A DNA stretch of 21,517 nucleotides from Oleiagrimonas sp036379395 (GTDB lineage Bacteria > Pseudomonadota > Gammaproteobacteria > Xanthomonadales > Rhodanobacteraceae): contig DASVGR010000093.1 in NCBI GenBank assembly GCA_036379395.1, forward strand, positions 1 to 21,517. The letters are read 5' to 3'. Within the stretch, counting starts at the first letter, position 1; each line of letters opens with the position of its first letter. Below the pieces are notes generated by a model that was not told the DNA's origin, made no database searches, and saw only the letters and a program-made list of their open reading frames with translations. Position numbers and translations under genes: made by a program. Below are positions 6,052-17,099 of the stretch, one piece after another.

Positions 6052-8316
6052 ATGGCAGACAAAGCGCCCATCGCGTCCCGGCAGCGTGGCTTCAACCGCG
6101 CCGAAATCGTCGACCGGAATTTCACCGAGTTCGTGCGCGACTGGTCCGGCACGGTACGCGCCGCGCCGGCCGAGGACGCGCCGATCGCGCCGGGCAGCGC
6201 GCTGGATGTGCGCGGCTTTCGCGAGCTGTTCGAGTCGCAGCTGGTCAGCCGCCAGCTCGACCTCATGGCGCGCGTGCTGCGCCTGTCCAACAAGGTGTTT
6301 TATTCCATCGGTTCGAGCGGCCACGAAGGCAATGCCATGGTGGCGCGCGCGCTGCGCCACACCGATCCGGCATTCTTGCATTACCGCTCCGGCGCGTTCA
6401 TGGCCGAGCGTTCGCGGCAGGTGCCGGGCATTGATCCGGTCGTCAATTCGGCGCTGTCGTTTGCCGCCTCCGAGGATGATCCGGCGTCCGGCGGCCGGCA
6501 CAAGGTGTGGGGCAGCAAGCCATTGTGGGTGTTGCCGCAAACCTCCACCATCGCTTCGCATCTGCCCAAGGCGTTCGGCACGGCCGTGGCCATCGAGCAG
6601 GCGCGGCGCACGCGTCATGCCTTGCCGATACCGGACGATTCCATCGTGATCGCCAGCTTCGGCGATGCCTCGTCCAACCACGCCACGGCGCAAAGCGCGT
6701 TCAACGCGGCCGCGTGGACGGCCTATCAGGGCGTGCCGGCGCCGGTGTTGTTCGTGTGCGAGGACAACGGCATCGGCATTTCGGTGAAGACGCCGCAAGG
6801 CTGGGTGGCAAGCAATTTCCGGCATCGCTCGAACCTTGATTATTTTTACGCCGACGGCCTGGACCTGGCGTCCGGCTATGCCGACGTGCAACGCGCCGTC
6901 GAGCATTGCCGCACCACGCGCCGGCCGACATTCCTGCATCTGGGCGTGACGCGCCTGATGGGTCACGCCGGCACCGATTTCGAAATCGAATGGCGTTCCG
7001 TCGAGGAGCTGATGGCGCTGGAAGCCACCGACCCGCTGCTGCGTTCGGCCGCCCTGGCGCTGGAAACCGGGCTGTACACCAAGGATCAATTGCTGGATGT
7101 CTACGAAGCCACGCGCAAGCGCTGCTTTGCCGCCGCCGAACTGGCCGACCAGCGTCCCAAGCTGACCACCTTGCAGCAAGTGATGGCCCCGCTGGCGCCG
7201 TATCACGCCGATAACGTGCAGGCCGAGGCCGCCCGCACGGCCGACGAGGCCACGCGCGTCAAGGTATTTGGCGGTGCAGGCAAATTGCCGGAAAAACAGC
7301 CGCCGCGGCACTTGGCCATCCTCATCAACCAGGCCTTGCACGACGTGATGGCCAAGTACCCCGAAACGCTGCTGTTCGGCGAGGACGTGGCGCAAAAGGG
7401 CGGCGTGTACACGGTCACGCGCGGCCTGCAAAAAACCTTCCGCGGCACGCGCGTGTTCAACACGCTTCTGGACGAAACCACCATTCTCGGTTTGGCCCAG
7501 GGTTACGCCAACATGGGTTTTCTGCCGCTGCCGGAAATCCAGTATCTGGCGTATTTGCACAATGCCGCCGACCAGATCCGCGGCGAGGCGGCCAGCCTGC
7601 AGTTTTTCTCCAACGACCAGTATCGCAACCCGATGGTGGTGCGCATCGCCTCATTGGGTTATCAGCGCGGTTTCGGCGGGCATTTCCACAACGACAATTC
7701 CATCGCCGCGCTGCGTGATATTCCCGGGCTTGTCGCCGGCTGTCCGTCACGTGGTGACGACGCGGCGATGATGCTGCGCACGCTGATGGCGCTGGCCAAG
7801 GTCGACGGCCGCGTGTGCGCCTTCCTCGAACCGATCGCGCTGTACATGACCAAGGACCTGTACGAGCCGGGCGATGGCCAATGGCAATTTGCCTATCCCG
7901 CGCCGGAGCAGGCCATGACGCTGGGCGAAGGTCGCGTTTACGACGAAGGTGCCAATGATCTTGTCATCATCACGTTCGGCAATGGCGTGCCGATGAGCCT
8001 GCGTGCGGCGCGGCGCATCAAGGAAAAGCACGGCTGGAACGTGCGCGTGGTCGACCTGCGTTGGCTGGTGCCGCTCAACGAGGCGTTCGTCGTCGAGCAG
8101 GCACGCACGGCCAAACGCCTCCTCGTCGTCGACGAAGGCCGTCACAGCGCCGGCGTAGGCGAGGGCGTCATCACCGCCATCACCGAAGCCGGCCTCGGCG
8201 CCACGCCGCTGCGCCGCGTCGTCGGCGCCGACACCTTCACGCCATTGGCCGGCGCGGCGTTTCTGGTGTTGCCGGGCGAGGACGACATTGTCGAAGCGGC
8301 CGATCAATTGGCCTGA
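6052..8316 (+). CDS. Fused alpha/beta thiamine-diphosphate 2-oxoacid dehydrogenase E1 component
   Basis: A cytoplasmic ThDP enzyme that would decarboxylate a 2-oxoacid and pass the acyl group to a lipoylated E2. Its 754 residues join an E1-alpha part (about 50-385) to an E1-beta part (about 415-754). The alpha half carries SSGHEGN (88-94), the ThDP motif start SFGDASSNH (202-210) and its end CEDNGIGIS (236-244). The beta half carries LFGEDVAQKGG (441-451), LDETTI with the expected cofactor-activating Glu475, the PEIQYLAYLHNAADQI segment and a transketolase C-terminal domain (LLVVDEGRHSAGVGEGV). In ordinary E1-alpha the motif begins GDG and ends NN; here it is GDA and DN. The closest named enzymes are branched-chain (2-oxoisovalerate) dehydrogenases, but the substrate cannot be assigned. 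The start follows a weak AAGG (6040-6043). No E2 or E3 gene is adjacent. Confidence 0.88.
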   Translation: MADKAPIASRQRGFNRAEIVDRNFTEFVRDWSGTVRAAPAEDAPIAPGSALDVRGFRELFESQLVSRQLDLMARVLRLSNKVFYSIGSSGHEGNAMVARALRHTDPAFLHYRSGAFMAERSRQVPGIDPVVNSALSFAASEDDPASGGRHKVWGSKPLWVLPQTSTIASHLPKAFGTAVAIEQARRTRHALPIPDDSIVIASFGDASSNHATAQSAFNAAAWTAYQGVPAPVLFVCEDNGIGISVKTPQGWVASNFRHRSNLDYFYADGLDLASGYADVQRAVEHCRTTRRPTFLHLGVTRLMGHAGTDFEIEWRSVEELMALEATDPLLRSAALALETGLYTKDQLLDVYEATRKRCFAAAELADQRPKLTTLQQVMAPLAPYHADNVQAEAARTADEATRVKVFGGAGKLPEKQPPRHLAILINQALHDVMAKYPETLLFGEDVAQKGGVYTVTRGLQKTFRGTRVFNTLLDETTILGLAQGYANMGFLPLPEIQYLAYLHNAADQIRGEAASLQFFSNDQYRNPMVVRIASLGYQRGFGGHFHNDNSIAALRDIPGLVAGCPSRGDDAAMMLRTLMALAKVDGRVCAFLEPIALYMTKDLYEPGDGQWQFAYPAPEQAMTLGEGRVYDEGANDLVIITFGNGVPMSLRAARRIKEKHGWNVRVVDLRWLVPLNEAFVVEQARTAKRLLVVDEGRHSAGVGEGVITAITEAGLGATPLRRVVGADTFTPLAGAAFLVLPGEDDIVEAADQLA

Positions 8317-8391
8317 GGCGGCTTGAAACCGCATCGCCTCGACGCCGTACCGGGGTGATGCGGATGCGCTCGTCGCAAAATCCGGCGCGCG

Positions 8392-9084
8392 TTACTTGGT
8401 GTGCGCCGCGTTGCGGCCGCGCTTGGCGCCCAGCTTGCGATCGAGGCCGCCGGCCAGTTTCTTGAACAGCCGTGACAAGTTGCCGCGCTGGGTCTTGCGG
8501 TTTTTGGCTTCTTCGCTGACCAGCCATGTCACCTGGATGACGCGACGCTCGCCTTCGTACGGCAAGTGGCCGTGGAAGGAGTTGTCGGCGCGCTTGAAGG
8601 CGACGAATTCGCCGTACAAGGGTTTCACTTCCGGCACCAGCAGGGCGTCGATGTCGTCCACGCTGGACAGGAAGCGCAGGCAGCCATCGCTGGTGTCGGG
8701 CCAGCTTTCGTTGAGGTAGAGCAGGGCGGTCGCCACCTTGGAGCGGCTGTCGGTGTGGATGGTGCCGTGGCGGCGGTTGAGGCTGCGGCTCAGGGTGACC
8801 AGCACCGGCTTGTCGGCCAGGTTCTCGATGCCGAGATGGCGGCCGATGGTGTCGGCGATTTCGGGGCTGGTCAGTCGTTGCACCAGGCGCTGCACGCTGG
8901 GGCCGCAATCGGCCTCGTCGTACGGAAAATAGCCGGCCTCGGCGTAACGCGGATAGTCATTGGCGAGGTCGTCGCGGCGGTCGGGCGGCAGCACGCCGTG
9001 CGCCACCATGAAGGAAAACGGCTGATCGCGCACGATGGTGTCGGGGCGGTCGAAACGGGCGGCGGTGAGGAGGGCGGTGGTCAT
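8392..9084 (-). CDS. 2-oxoglutarate/Fe(II)-dependent oxygenase superfamily protein
   Basis: A predicted cytoplasmic non-haem iron dioxygenase of 230 residues; the substrate is unknown. The facial triad is visible as His110-x-Asp112 (TIHTDSRSKVATALLYLN) and a distal His171 (or His173) in ADNSFHGHLPYEGERRVIQV. Arg180/Arg181 sit about 10 residues later, where the family binds 2-oxoglutarate. The double-stranded beta-helix strands TALLYLN, GCLRFLS and EFVAFKR lie between them. The last ~38 residues are very basic (Lys/Arg-rich), which could favour binding to nucleic acid, ribosome or membrane; this is inference. I chose the ATG at 9084 because a TACAAT -10 box (9118-9113, minus strand) would place the transcript start below the alternative in-frame ATG at 9114. 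No good Shine-Dalgarno precedes either. It is the only minus-strand gene here, convergent with the E1 gene and divergent from carA. Confidence 0.82.
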   Translation of the reverse strand: MTTALLTAARFDRPDTIVRDQPFSFMVAHGVLPPDRRDDLANDYPRYAEAGYFPYDEADCGPSVQRLVQRLTSPEIADTIGRHLGIENLADKPVLVTLSRSLNRRHGTIHTDSRSKVATALLYLNESWPDTSDGCLRFLSSVDDIDALLVPEVKPLYGEFVAFKRADNSFHGHLPYEGERRVIQVTWLVSEEAKNRKTQRGNLSRLFKKLAGGLDRKLGAKRGRNAAHTK

Positions 9085-9112
9085 GGGCGCGGGCAGGCAA
9101 ACGTAAGCCGCC

Positions 9113-9118
9113 ATTGTA
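9113..9118 (-). promoter_or_regulatory. -10 box of the oxygenase gene
   Basis: TACAAT on the minus strand lies 28 bp before the chosen ATG at 9084. A -35 box is poor (TTGGGT at 9139-9134 with a 15-bp spacer). Confidence 0.4.
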
Positions 9119-9167
9119 GTCGTGGCCCGCCATACCCAACAGGGCATGAAAGCTTCCCGTGATGCAG

Positions 9168-9196
9168 TGGACAGTTTGACCGGTGTCGCCTAAACT
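9168..9196 (+). promoter_or_regulatory. carAB promoter
   Basis: TGGACA (9168-9173), an exact 17-bp spacer and TAAACT (9191-9196): five of six -35 bases match consensus, making this the best promoter of the window. It predicts a transcript start near 9203 and an ~80-base leader. The leader ends in a 7-bp hairpin (CGCAGGT 9249-9255 / ACCTGCG 9264-9270) that abuts the GAGG ribosome-binding site (9270-9273) of carA. Confidence 0.65.
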
Positions 9197-9283
9197 TTCC
9201 GCCTGCCCGGTTTTCCTTTTCTTGCGAAGCCTACGGACCTTCACGGCCCGCAGGTTTTGCTGCACCTGCGAGGCAGCCCTCTG

Positions 9284-10408
9284 ATGATTCCCGCTCTGCT
9301 AGTTCTTGAAGACGGCAGTGTTTTTCGTGGAGGCGCTGTCGGCGCCCACGGCGACACGGTCGGCGAAGTGGTTTTCAACACCGCGATGAGCGGTTACCAG
9401 GAAATCCTGACCGACCCTTCCTACAGCCGACAGATCGTCACGCTGACTTACCCGCACATCGGCAATACCGGCTGCAACGCCGAGGATGTCGAGTCTGGCC
9501 ACGTGCAGGCGGCCGGCCTGATCGTGCGCGATGTGCCGCGTCTGGCCAGCAACTATCGCAGTGTCGAAAGCCTGCCGGATTACCTCAAGCGCCACAATAT
9601 CGTAGCCATCGCGGGTATCGATACCCGCCGCCTGACGCGCATCCTGCGCGACAAGGGCGCGCAGCGCGGCTGCATCATGGCCGGCGAGAATATCGACGTG
9701 GAGACGGCGCTGGCCAAGGCGCGTGCGTTCCCCGGCCTGGACGGCATGGACCTGGCCAAGGTGGTCACCACCGACAAGGCGTACGACTGGACCGAAGGCA
9801 GCTTCGATCTGGACAAACAGGCGTTCAACGTGCCGGCCAAGCGTTTCAAGGTGGCCGTGATCGACTATGGCATCAAGCGCAACATCCTGCGTCTGGCCGC
9901 CGAAGCCGGCTGCGACTTGCACGTCATGCCGGCCCGGACCACGGCCGCCGAGGTGCTGGCGCTCAAGCCTGACGGCGTGTTGTTGTCCAACGGCCCCGGC
10001 GATCCGGCCGCGTGCGACTACGCCATCAAGGCGGCACGCGAACTGCTGGATGCGAAGATTCCGTTGTTCGGCATTTGCCTCGGCCATCAGCTGATGGCGC
10101 TGGCGCTGGGCGCCAAGACCATCAAGATGAAATTCGGCCATCACGGCGCCAACCATCCGGTCAAGGATCTGGCTACGGGCCGCGTCTACATCACCAGCCA
10201 GAACCACGGTTTCGCCGTCGATGCCGACACCTTGCCGGCCAATGTACGGCCGACGCACCGTTCCCTGTTCGACGGCTCGCTGCAGGGTTTCGAGTTGACC
10301 GACCGGCCGGCGTTCTGTTTCCAGGGCCACCCGGAAGCTTCGCCCGGCCCGCACGACATCCAGTATTTGTTCCAGCACTTTGCCGATTTGATGCAGGAGG
10401 CCCACTGA
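9284..10408 (+). CDS. carA: Carbamoyl-phosphate synthase small (glutaminase) subunit
   Basis: Hydrolyses glutamine and channels ammonia to CarB for carbamoyl phosphate, the shared precursor of pyrimidines and arginine. The protein has 374 residues, the usual length. The N-terminal CPSase domain starts ALLVLEDGSVFRGGAVGAHG and contains NTAMSGYQEILTDPSY. The class I glutamine amidotransferase domain follows, with the catalytic triad Cys265 (GICLGHQL), His349 and Glu351 (GHPEASPGPHD), and the SNGPGDP loop. The ATG at 9284 has GAGG 10 bp upstream; an in-frame TTG at 9257 was rejected. The gene is expressed from the promoter at 9168-9196 and coupled to carB, whose ATG begins one base after this stop codon. 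Confidence 0.97.
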   Translation: MIPALLVLEDGSVFRGGAVGAHGDTVGEVVFNTAMSGYQEILTDPSYSRQIVTLTYPHIGNTGCNAEDVESGHVQAAGLIVRDVPRLASNYRSVESLPDYLKRHNIVAIAGIDTRRLTRILRDKGAQRGCIMAGENIDVETALAKARAFPGLDGMDLAKVVTTDKAYDWTEGSFDLDKQAFNVPAKRFKVAVIDYGIKRNILRLAAEAGCDLHVMPARTTAAEVLALKPDGVLLSNGPGDPAACDYAIKAARELLDAKIPLFGICLGHQLMALALGAKTIKMKFGHHGANHPVKDLATGRVYITSQNHGFAVDADTLPANVRPTHRSLFDGSLQGFELTDRPAFCFQGHPEASPGPHDIQYLFQHFADLMQEAH

Positions 10409-10409
10409 C

Positions 10410-13658
<3,249 letters not shown>

Positions 13659-13667
13659 CAACAGTCT

Positions 13668-13701
13668 GGGGCCCGGCTTGTTTTATTGAGCCGAGGGCCC
13701 C
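13668..13701 (+). terminator. Hairpin 1 in the carB-greA gap
   Basis: Arms GGGGCCCGGCT (13668-13678) and AGCC-GA-GGGCCCC (13689-13701) pair over 11 bp with a two-base bulge and a 10-base T-rich loop. The hairpin starts 9 bp after the carB stop. It lacks a trailing U-tract, so it may be a factor-assisted terminator or 3'-end structure of the carAB mRNA rather than a classical intrinsic terminator. Confidence 0.5.
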
Positions 13702-13740
13702 ATGCTGAGCAAACGGTTACACAATTCATTCCCTGCCGAT

Positions 13741-13760
13741 CTTGTCCCGCGAGGGGCAAG
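13741..13760 (+). other. Hairpin 2 with GCGA tetraloop in the greA leader
   Basis: CTTGTCCC (13741-13748) and GGGGCAAG (13753-13760) form an 8-bp stem (one G-U pair) closed by a GCGA GNRA loop. Seven to eight bases later comes TTTT, and the greA Shine-Dalgarno begins at 13787. It could act as an early terminator/attenuator or a leader element of greA. Confidence 0.4.
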
Positions 13761-13800
13761 TGTCGGCGTTTTGTCCAACCTGTTCCAAGGAGTGCACTTC

Positions 13801-14277
13801 ATGAACCGTGCCCCGATGACCAAGCAGGGTGCCGAGCGCTTGCGCGCTGAACTGGAGCGTCTGAAATTCACCGAACGTCCGCGCATCGTCGCGGCCATTG
13901 CCGAGGCGCGTGCGCACGGCGACCTGAAGGAAAATGCCGAGTACCACGCCGCGCGCGAGGAGCAGAGCTTCACCGAAGGCCGCATCGCCGAGCTGGAAGG
14001 CACGCTGTCGACCGCGCAGATCATTGATCCGTCCACGCTCGACGTGGGTGACAAGGTCGTGTTCGGCGCCACCGTCGATCTCGAAGAGGAAGACTCCGGC
14101 AAGCAGGTGACCTACCAGATCGTGGGCGACCTCGAAGCCGACATCAAGCAGAACCTCATCGCCGTGTCCTCGCCCATCGCGCGTGCCCTGATCGGCAAGC
14201 GTGAAGGCGACAGTTTCGAATTCCAGGCTCCGAACGGGGTGCGGCATTACGAGATCATCGAGGTGCGTTACCAGTAA
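13801..14277 (+). CDS. greA: Transcription elongation factor GreA
   Basis: Binds the RNA polymerase secondary channel and stimulates cleavage of backtracked transcripts, restarting stalled elongation. The protein has 158 residues, exactly the length of E. coli GreA. The N-terminal coiled coil (about 1-75) holds the acidic tip residues Asp41 and Glu44 in AHGDLKENAEYHAARE, and the C-terminal FKBP-like domain includes NLIAVSSPIARALIGK. The start is fixed by an AAGGAG (13787-13792) with 8-bp spacing before ATG 13801. The open frame reaches back to 13702, but those 33 extra codons match nothing in the family and are leader. Twelve bases separate it from the ABC-F gene, so a greA-yheS-rpfE-recJ transcript is likely. 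Confidence 0.97.
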   Translation: MNRAPMTKQGAERLRAELERLKFTERPRIVAAIAEARAHGDLKENAEYHAAREEQSFTEGRIAELEGTLSTAQIIDPSTLDVGDKVVFGATVDLEEEDSGKQVTYQIVGDLEADIKQNLIAVSSPIARALIGKREGDSFEFQAPNGVRHYEIIEVRYQ

Positions 14278-14289
14278 GCGGATCGATCA

Positions 14290-16194
14290 ATGATTGCATT
14301 GCGCAACCTGTCCCTGCGGCGTGGCCCCCGACTATTGCTGTCGGGGGCCAACGTTGTGTTGCACGCTGGCTGGAAAGTGGGCGTGGTGGGGCGCAACGGC
14401 TGCGGCAAGTCGACCTTGCTGGCCGCCGTGCGCGGCGAGCTCGAGCCGGATGTCGGTGTGCTGGAACTGCCCTCGGACGTGCGCATCGCGTCGGTGGCGC
14501 AGGAAACGCCGGCCTTGCCGGATGCCGCCATCGACTATGTGCTGGGCGGCGATGTGGCTGTCGCCGCGGCAATCAAGGATGCCGCGGAGGCGGAAGCCGC
14601 CGGCGAGCACGAACGCGCCGCCGCGGCCCATCAGAAGATCGAGGCGCTGGGCGGCTACGACGCGCGTGCGCGTGCCGGCCGCCTGCTGCACGGACTGGGC
14701 TTTGCGCCGGCCGATCACGAACGGGCCGTGGCCACGTTTTCCGGTGGCTGGCGCGTGCGCCTGAATCTGGCGCGCGCGTTGATGGCGCCGTCTGATCTGC
14801 TGCTGCTGGACGAGCCGACCAACCATCTGGATCTCGACGCCGTGCTGTGGCTGGAGCAGTGGCTGACGCGCTATCCCGGCATGCTGCTGGTGGTATCGCA
14901 CGACCGCGAGTTTCTGGACGGCGTGACGACGCACATCCTGCATCTGGATGCCGGCAAGGCCGCGTTGTACGCCGGCAATTACACCGCGTTCGAGCGCCAG
15001 CGTTCCGAGCAGCTGGCGCAGCAGGCCGCCGCGCATGCCAAAGAACAGGCCGAGCGCGCGCACCTGGAATCGTTCATCAACCGCTTCAAGGCCAAGGCGA
15101 CGAAGGCGCGGCAGGCGCAGTCGCGCGTCAAGCGGCTGGAAAAACTGGCCGGCACCGAGGCGGTGCGCGCCGAGCGACCACTGCATTTCGCGTTTCCCGT
15201 GCCGGCGCGGCTGCCGCAGATGATGTTGCGGCTGGATCATGTCGATGCCGGTTACGGCATGGACAGCGTCATCCTGCGCGATGTCGGACTGGGCATCGAG
15301 GCCGGCGACCGCATCGGCCTGCTGGGCCCCAATGGCGCCGGCAAGTCGACGCTGGTCAAGACGCTGGTCGGTGACTTGCCGTTGCTGTCGGGCGAGCGCA
15401 CGGCGCACAAGGACCTCACCATCGGCTACTTCGCGCAGCACACGGTCGAGGCGCTGGAAGACGGCCTGGGTCCGCTGGAACACATGCTGCGCCTGGCGCC
15501 GGACACGCCGACGCAGGAACTGCGCGACTGGCTGGGTCGCTGGAACTTCAACGGCGACCGCGTGATGGAGCCGGTGGACGGCTTTTCCGGCGGCGAACGC
15601 GCGCGTCTGGCACTGGCGTTGATCGCCTGGGCCAAGCCCGGCCTGCTGCTGCTGGACGAGCCGACCAACCATCTGGACATGGACATGCGCGAGGCCCTGG
15701 CCGACGCGCTCAATGACTATCCCGGCGCGCTGCTGCTGGTGTCGCACGACCGCCACTTGCTGGGTCTGGTGTGCGACGACTTCTGGCGCGTCGCGCAGGG
15801 CGAGGTGACGCATTTCGACGGCGATCTGGACGACTACGCGCGCTGGCTGCGCGAGTTGCGCCGCGAGGACAAGTCGCAGGCGTCGTCCGCCCGGACGACC
15901 GAAGCCGCGGCCGCCCGCAGCGATCCGCGCGAGCGTCGCCGTGCCGCCGCGGCCGAACGCGAGCGCACGCGCGAGTTGCGCAAGCGCCTCGGCAAGATCG
16001 AGGCCGAGGTGGCGCGCATCGACCGGCGTCTGGTCGAGTTGACCGACAAGCTGGCCGATCCGGCCATTTATGAAGGCCCCACGTCCGCTCTGGCCGAACT
16101 GGGCCGCGAGCAGGGCGAATTGCGCCAGCGCAAGGAAAAACTCGAGGATGAGTGGTTGGATGTCGGCCAGTCCCTGGAACAGGAAGTGGCATGA
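14290..16194 (+). CDS. yheS: ABC-F family ATPase, YheS type
   Basis: A soluble duplicated ABC ATPase without membrane segments. ABC-F proteins bind the ribosomal E site and act on stalled or difficult translation. The 634 residues hold two nucleotide-binding domains: Walker A GRNGCGKST (34-42) and GPNGAGKST (346-354), signatures FSGGWRVRLNLA and FSGGERARLALA, Walker B LLLLDEPTNHLDLD and LLLLDEPTNHLDMD, and switch histidines in VSHDRE and VSHDRH. The linker between them (RFKAKATKARQAQSRVKRLE) is the ABC-F P-site tRNA-interaction motif. The sequence follows E. coli YheS closely from the MIALRNLSLRRG start to the charged coiled-coil C-terminus (about 520-634). The stop overlaps the next start as ATGA, implying translational coupling. 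No resistance role is suggested by the sequence. Confidence 0.93.
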   Translation: MIALRNLSLRRGPRLLLSGANVVLHAGWKVGVVGRNGCGKSTLLAAVRGELEPDVGVLELPSDVRIASVAQETPALPDAAIDYVLGGDVAVAAAIKDAAEAEAAGEHERAAAAHQKIEALGGYDARARAGRLLHGLGFAPADHERAVATFSGGWRVRLNLARALMAPSDLLLLDEPTNHLDLDAVLWLEQWLTRYPGMLLVVSHDREFLDGVTTHILHLDAGKAALYAGNYTAFERQRSEQLAQQAAAHAKEQAERAHLESFINRFKAKATKARQAQSRVKRLEKLAGTEAVRAERPLHFAFPVPARLPQMMLRLDHVDAGYGMDSVILRDVGLGIEAGDRIGLLGPNGAGKSTLVKTLVGDLPLLSGERTAHKDLTIGYFAQHTVEALEDGLGPLEHMLRLAPDTPTQELRDWLGRWNFNGDRVMEPVDGFSGGERARLALALIAWAKPGLLLLDEPTNHLDMDMREALADALNDYPGALLLVSHDRHLLGLVCDDFWRVAQGEVTHFDGDLDDYARWLRELRREDKSQASSARTTEAAAARSDPRERRRAAAAERERTRELRKRLGKIEAEVARIDRRLVELTDKLADPAIYEGPTSALAELGREQGELRQRKEKLEDEWLDVGQSLEQEVA

Positions 16195-17099
16195 GTGGTT
16201 CGGTTTACGCCGTGTTGCCGGCCCTGGCGCGGTTTGACCAGATACCCCAGTTGAAGCGTCGCCTGGCGCGCGCCGATGCGCTGAAACCCGGTGCACGCCA
16301 CGAGCTGGCCGTCGGCGACGGCTTTCAGTGGCCGGGCGACAGCCTGCCGGTAGCGGCCTTGATTCGCGAGCACGTCGTGCACGATGCCGGCGAGCATGTG
16401 TGGTTGTGCGCCGACCTGGCTCATTGCGAGCCGGACATGACCGGCGTGCGCGTGCTGGCGATCGGCAGCCTGACGCTGACCGCGGCCGACGCCGAAGCGC
16501 TGGCCGCACCGTTGCGTCCGTTGTTCGGCGACAGCGGCATGCCGCTGGAAACCACCTTGCCGTCGCGCTGGCACCTGCGCCTGCCGGCCGACGCGCCGTT
16601 GCCGCAGATGGAAGCGCCGGGGGACGTGCTGGGTGATGATCTGGCGCGCCATTTGCCGGAAGGCGCGGCCGGACGACGCTGGCGCCAGATCCTCAACGAA
16701 ACGCAAATCGTGCTGCATCAGCACGCGCTCAACCGGCAGCGCGCGCAGCAGGGCCAGTCGACCGTCAACAGCTTGTGGCTGTGGGGCGCGGGACGCCTGC
16801 CGGCATGGGTCAAGGCGAACGTGGCCGTGGCGTATGGCGACGATCTGCTGCTGGCCGCGCTGGCCGACAAGGCCGGCGTGCCGCTGCAACCGCTGGACGC
16901 GCTGCCGACCACGCAACCGCTGCCGCACGACGTCTTGCTGGATCTGGGCGGCAGCACCGATCCGGCCGCCTGCAGCGAGTTGCTGCTGGGCCTTCTGGAC
17001 GGCAAACAGGCCGACGCGCTGACGCTGCATTTTGCCGGCGGCGAGCGCTGGCGCCTCACCCGCGCGCAGCGCTGGCGCTTCTGGCGACACGCCGCGTGA
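16191..17099 (+). CDS. rpfE: RpfE-like protein (annotated elsewhere as phosphoglycerate-mutase-like)
   Basis: A 302-residue soluble protein of uncertain activity. It corresponds to the gene next to recJ that Xanthomonas/Xylella annotations call rpfE, at the edge of the rpf (regulation of pathogenicity factors) locus; related proteins in beta- and gammaproteobacteria are often labelled cofactor-independent phosphoglycerate mutase-like. Recognisable stretches are MPLETTLPSRWHLRLP, RRWRQILNETQIVLHQHALN and STVNSLWLWGAGRLP. I see no clear Asp/His/Ser metal-site set of a true independent phosphoglycerate mutase, so enzymatic function is doubtful. The ATG at 16191 overlaps the ABC-F stop (ATGA), and its own TGA overlaps the recJ start (GTGA), so it is co-translated within the greA-recJ run. 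The family call is from memory of sequence and synteny. Confidence 0.72.
   Translation: MSGSVYAVLPALARFDQIPQLKRRLARADALKPGARHELAVGDGFQWPGDSLPVAALIREHVVHDAGEHVWLCADLAHCEPDMTGVRVLAIGSLTLTAADAEALAAPLRPLFGDSGMPLETTLPSRWHLRLPADAPLPQMEAPGDVLGDDLARHLPEGAAGRRWRQILNETQIVLHQHALNRQRAQQGQSTVNSLWLWGAGRLPAWVKANVAVAYGDDLLLAALADKAGVPLQPLDALPTTQPLPHDVLLDLGGSTDPAACSELLLGLLDGKQADALTLHFAGGERWRLTRAQRWRFWRHAA

Noticed and set aside
5830..7560. Minus-strand open frame of 576 codons opposite the GNAT and E1 genes
   Set aside because: Same antisense artefact; it spans the end of one real gene, an intergenic gap and half of another.
8315..8340. GAGGCG/CGCCTC inverted repeat between the convergent E1 and oxygenase genes as a bidirectional terminator
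   Set aside because: Six-base arms with a 14-base interior and no T-run on either strand; too weak to call.
13702..13800. 33-codon N-terminal extension of GreA
   Set aside because: ATG 13801 gives the exact family length and has AAGGAG at ideal spacing. The extension overlaps hairpin sequence and matches nothing.
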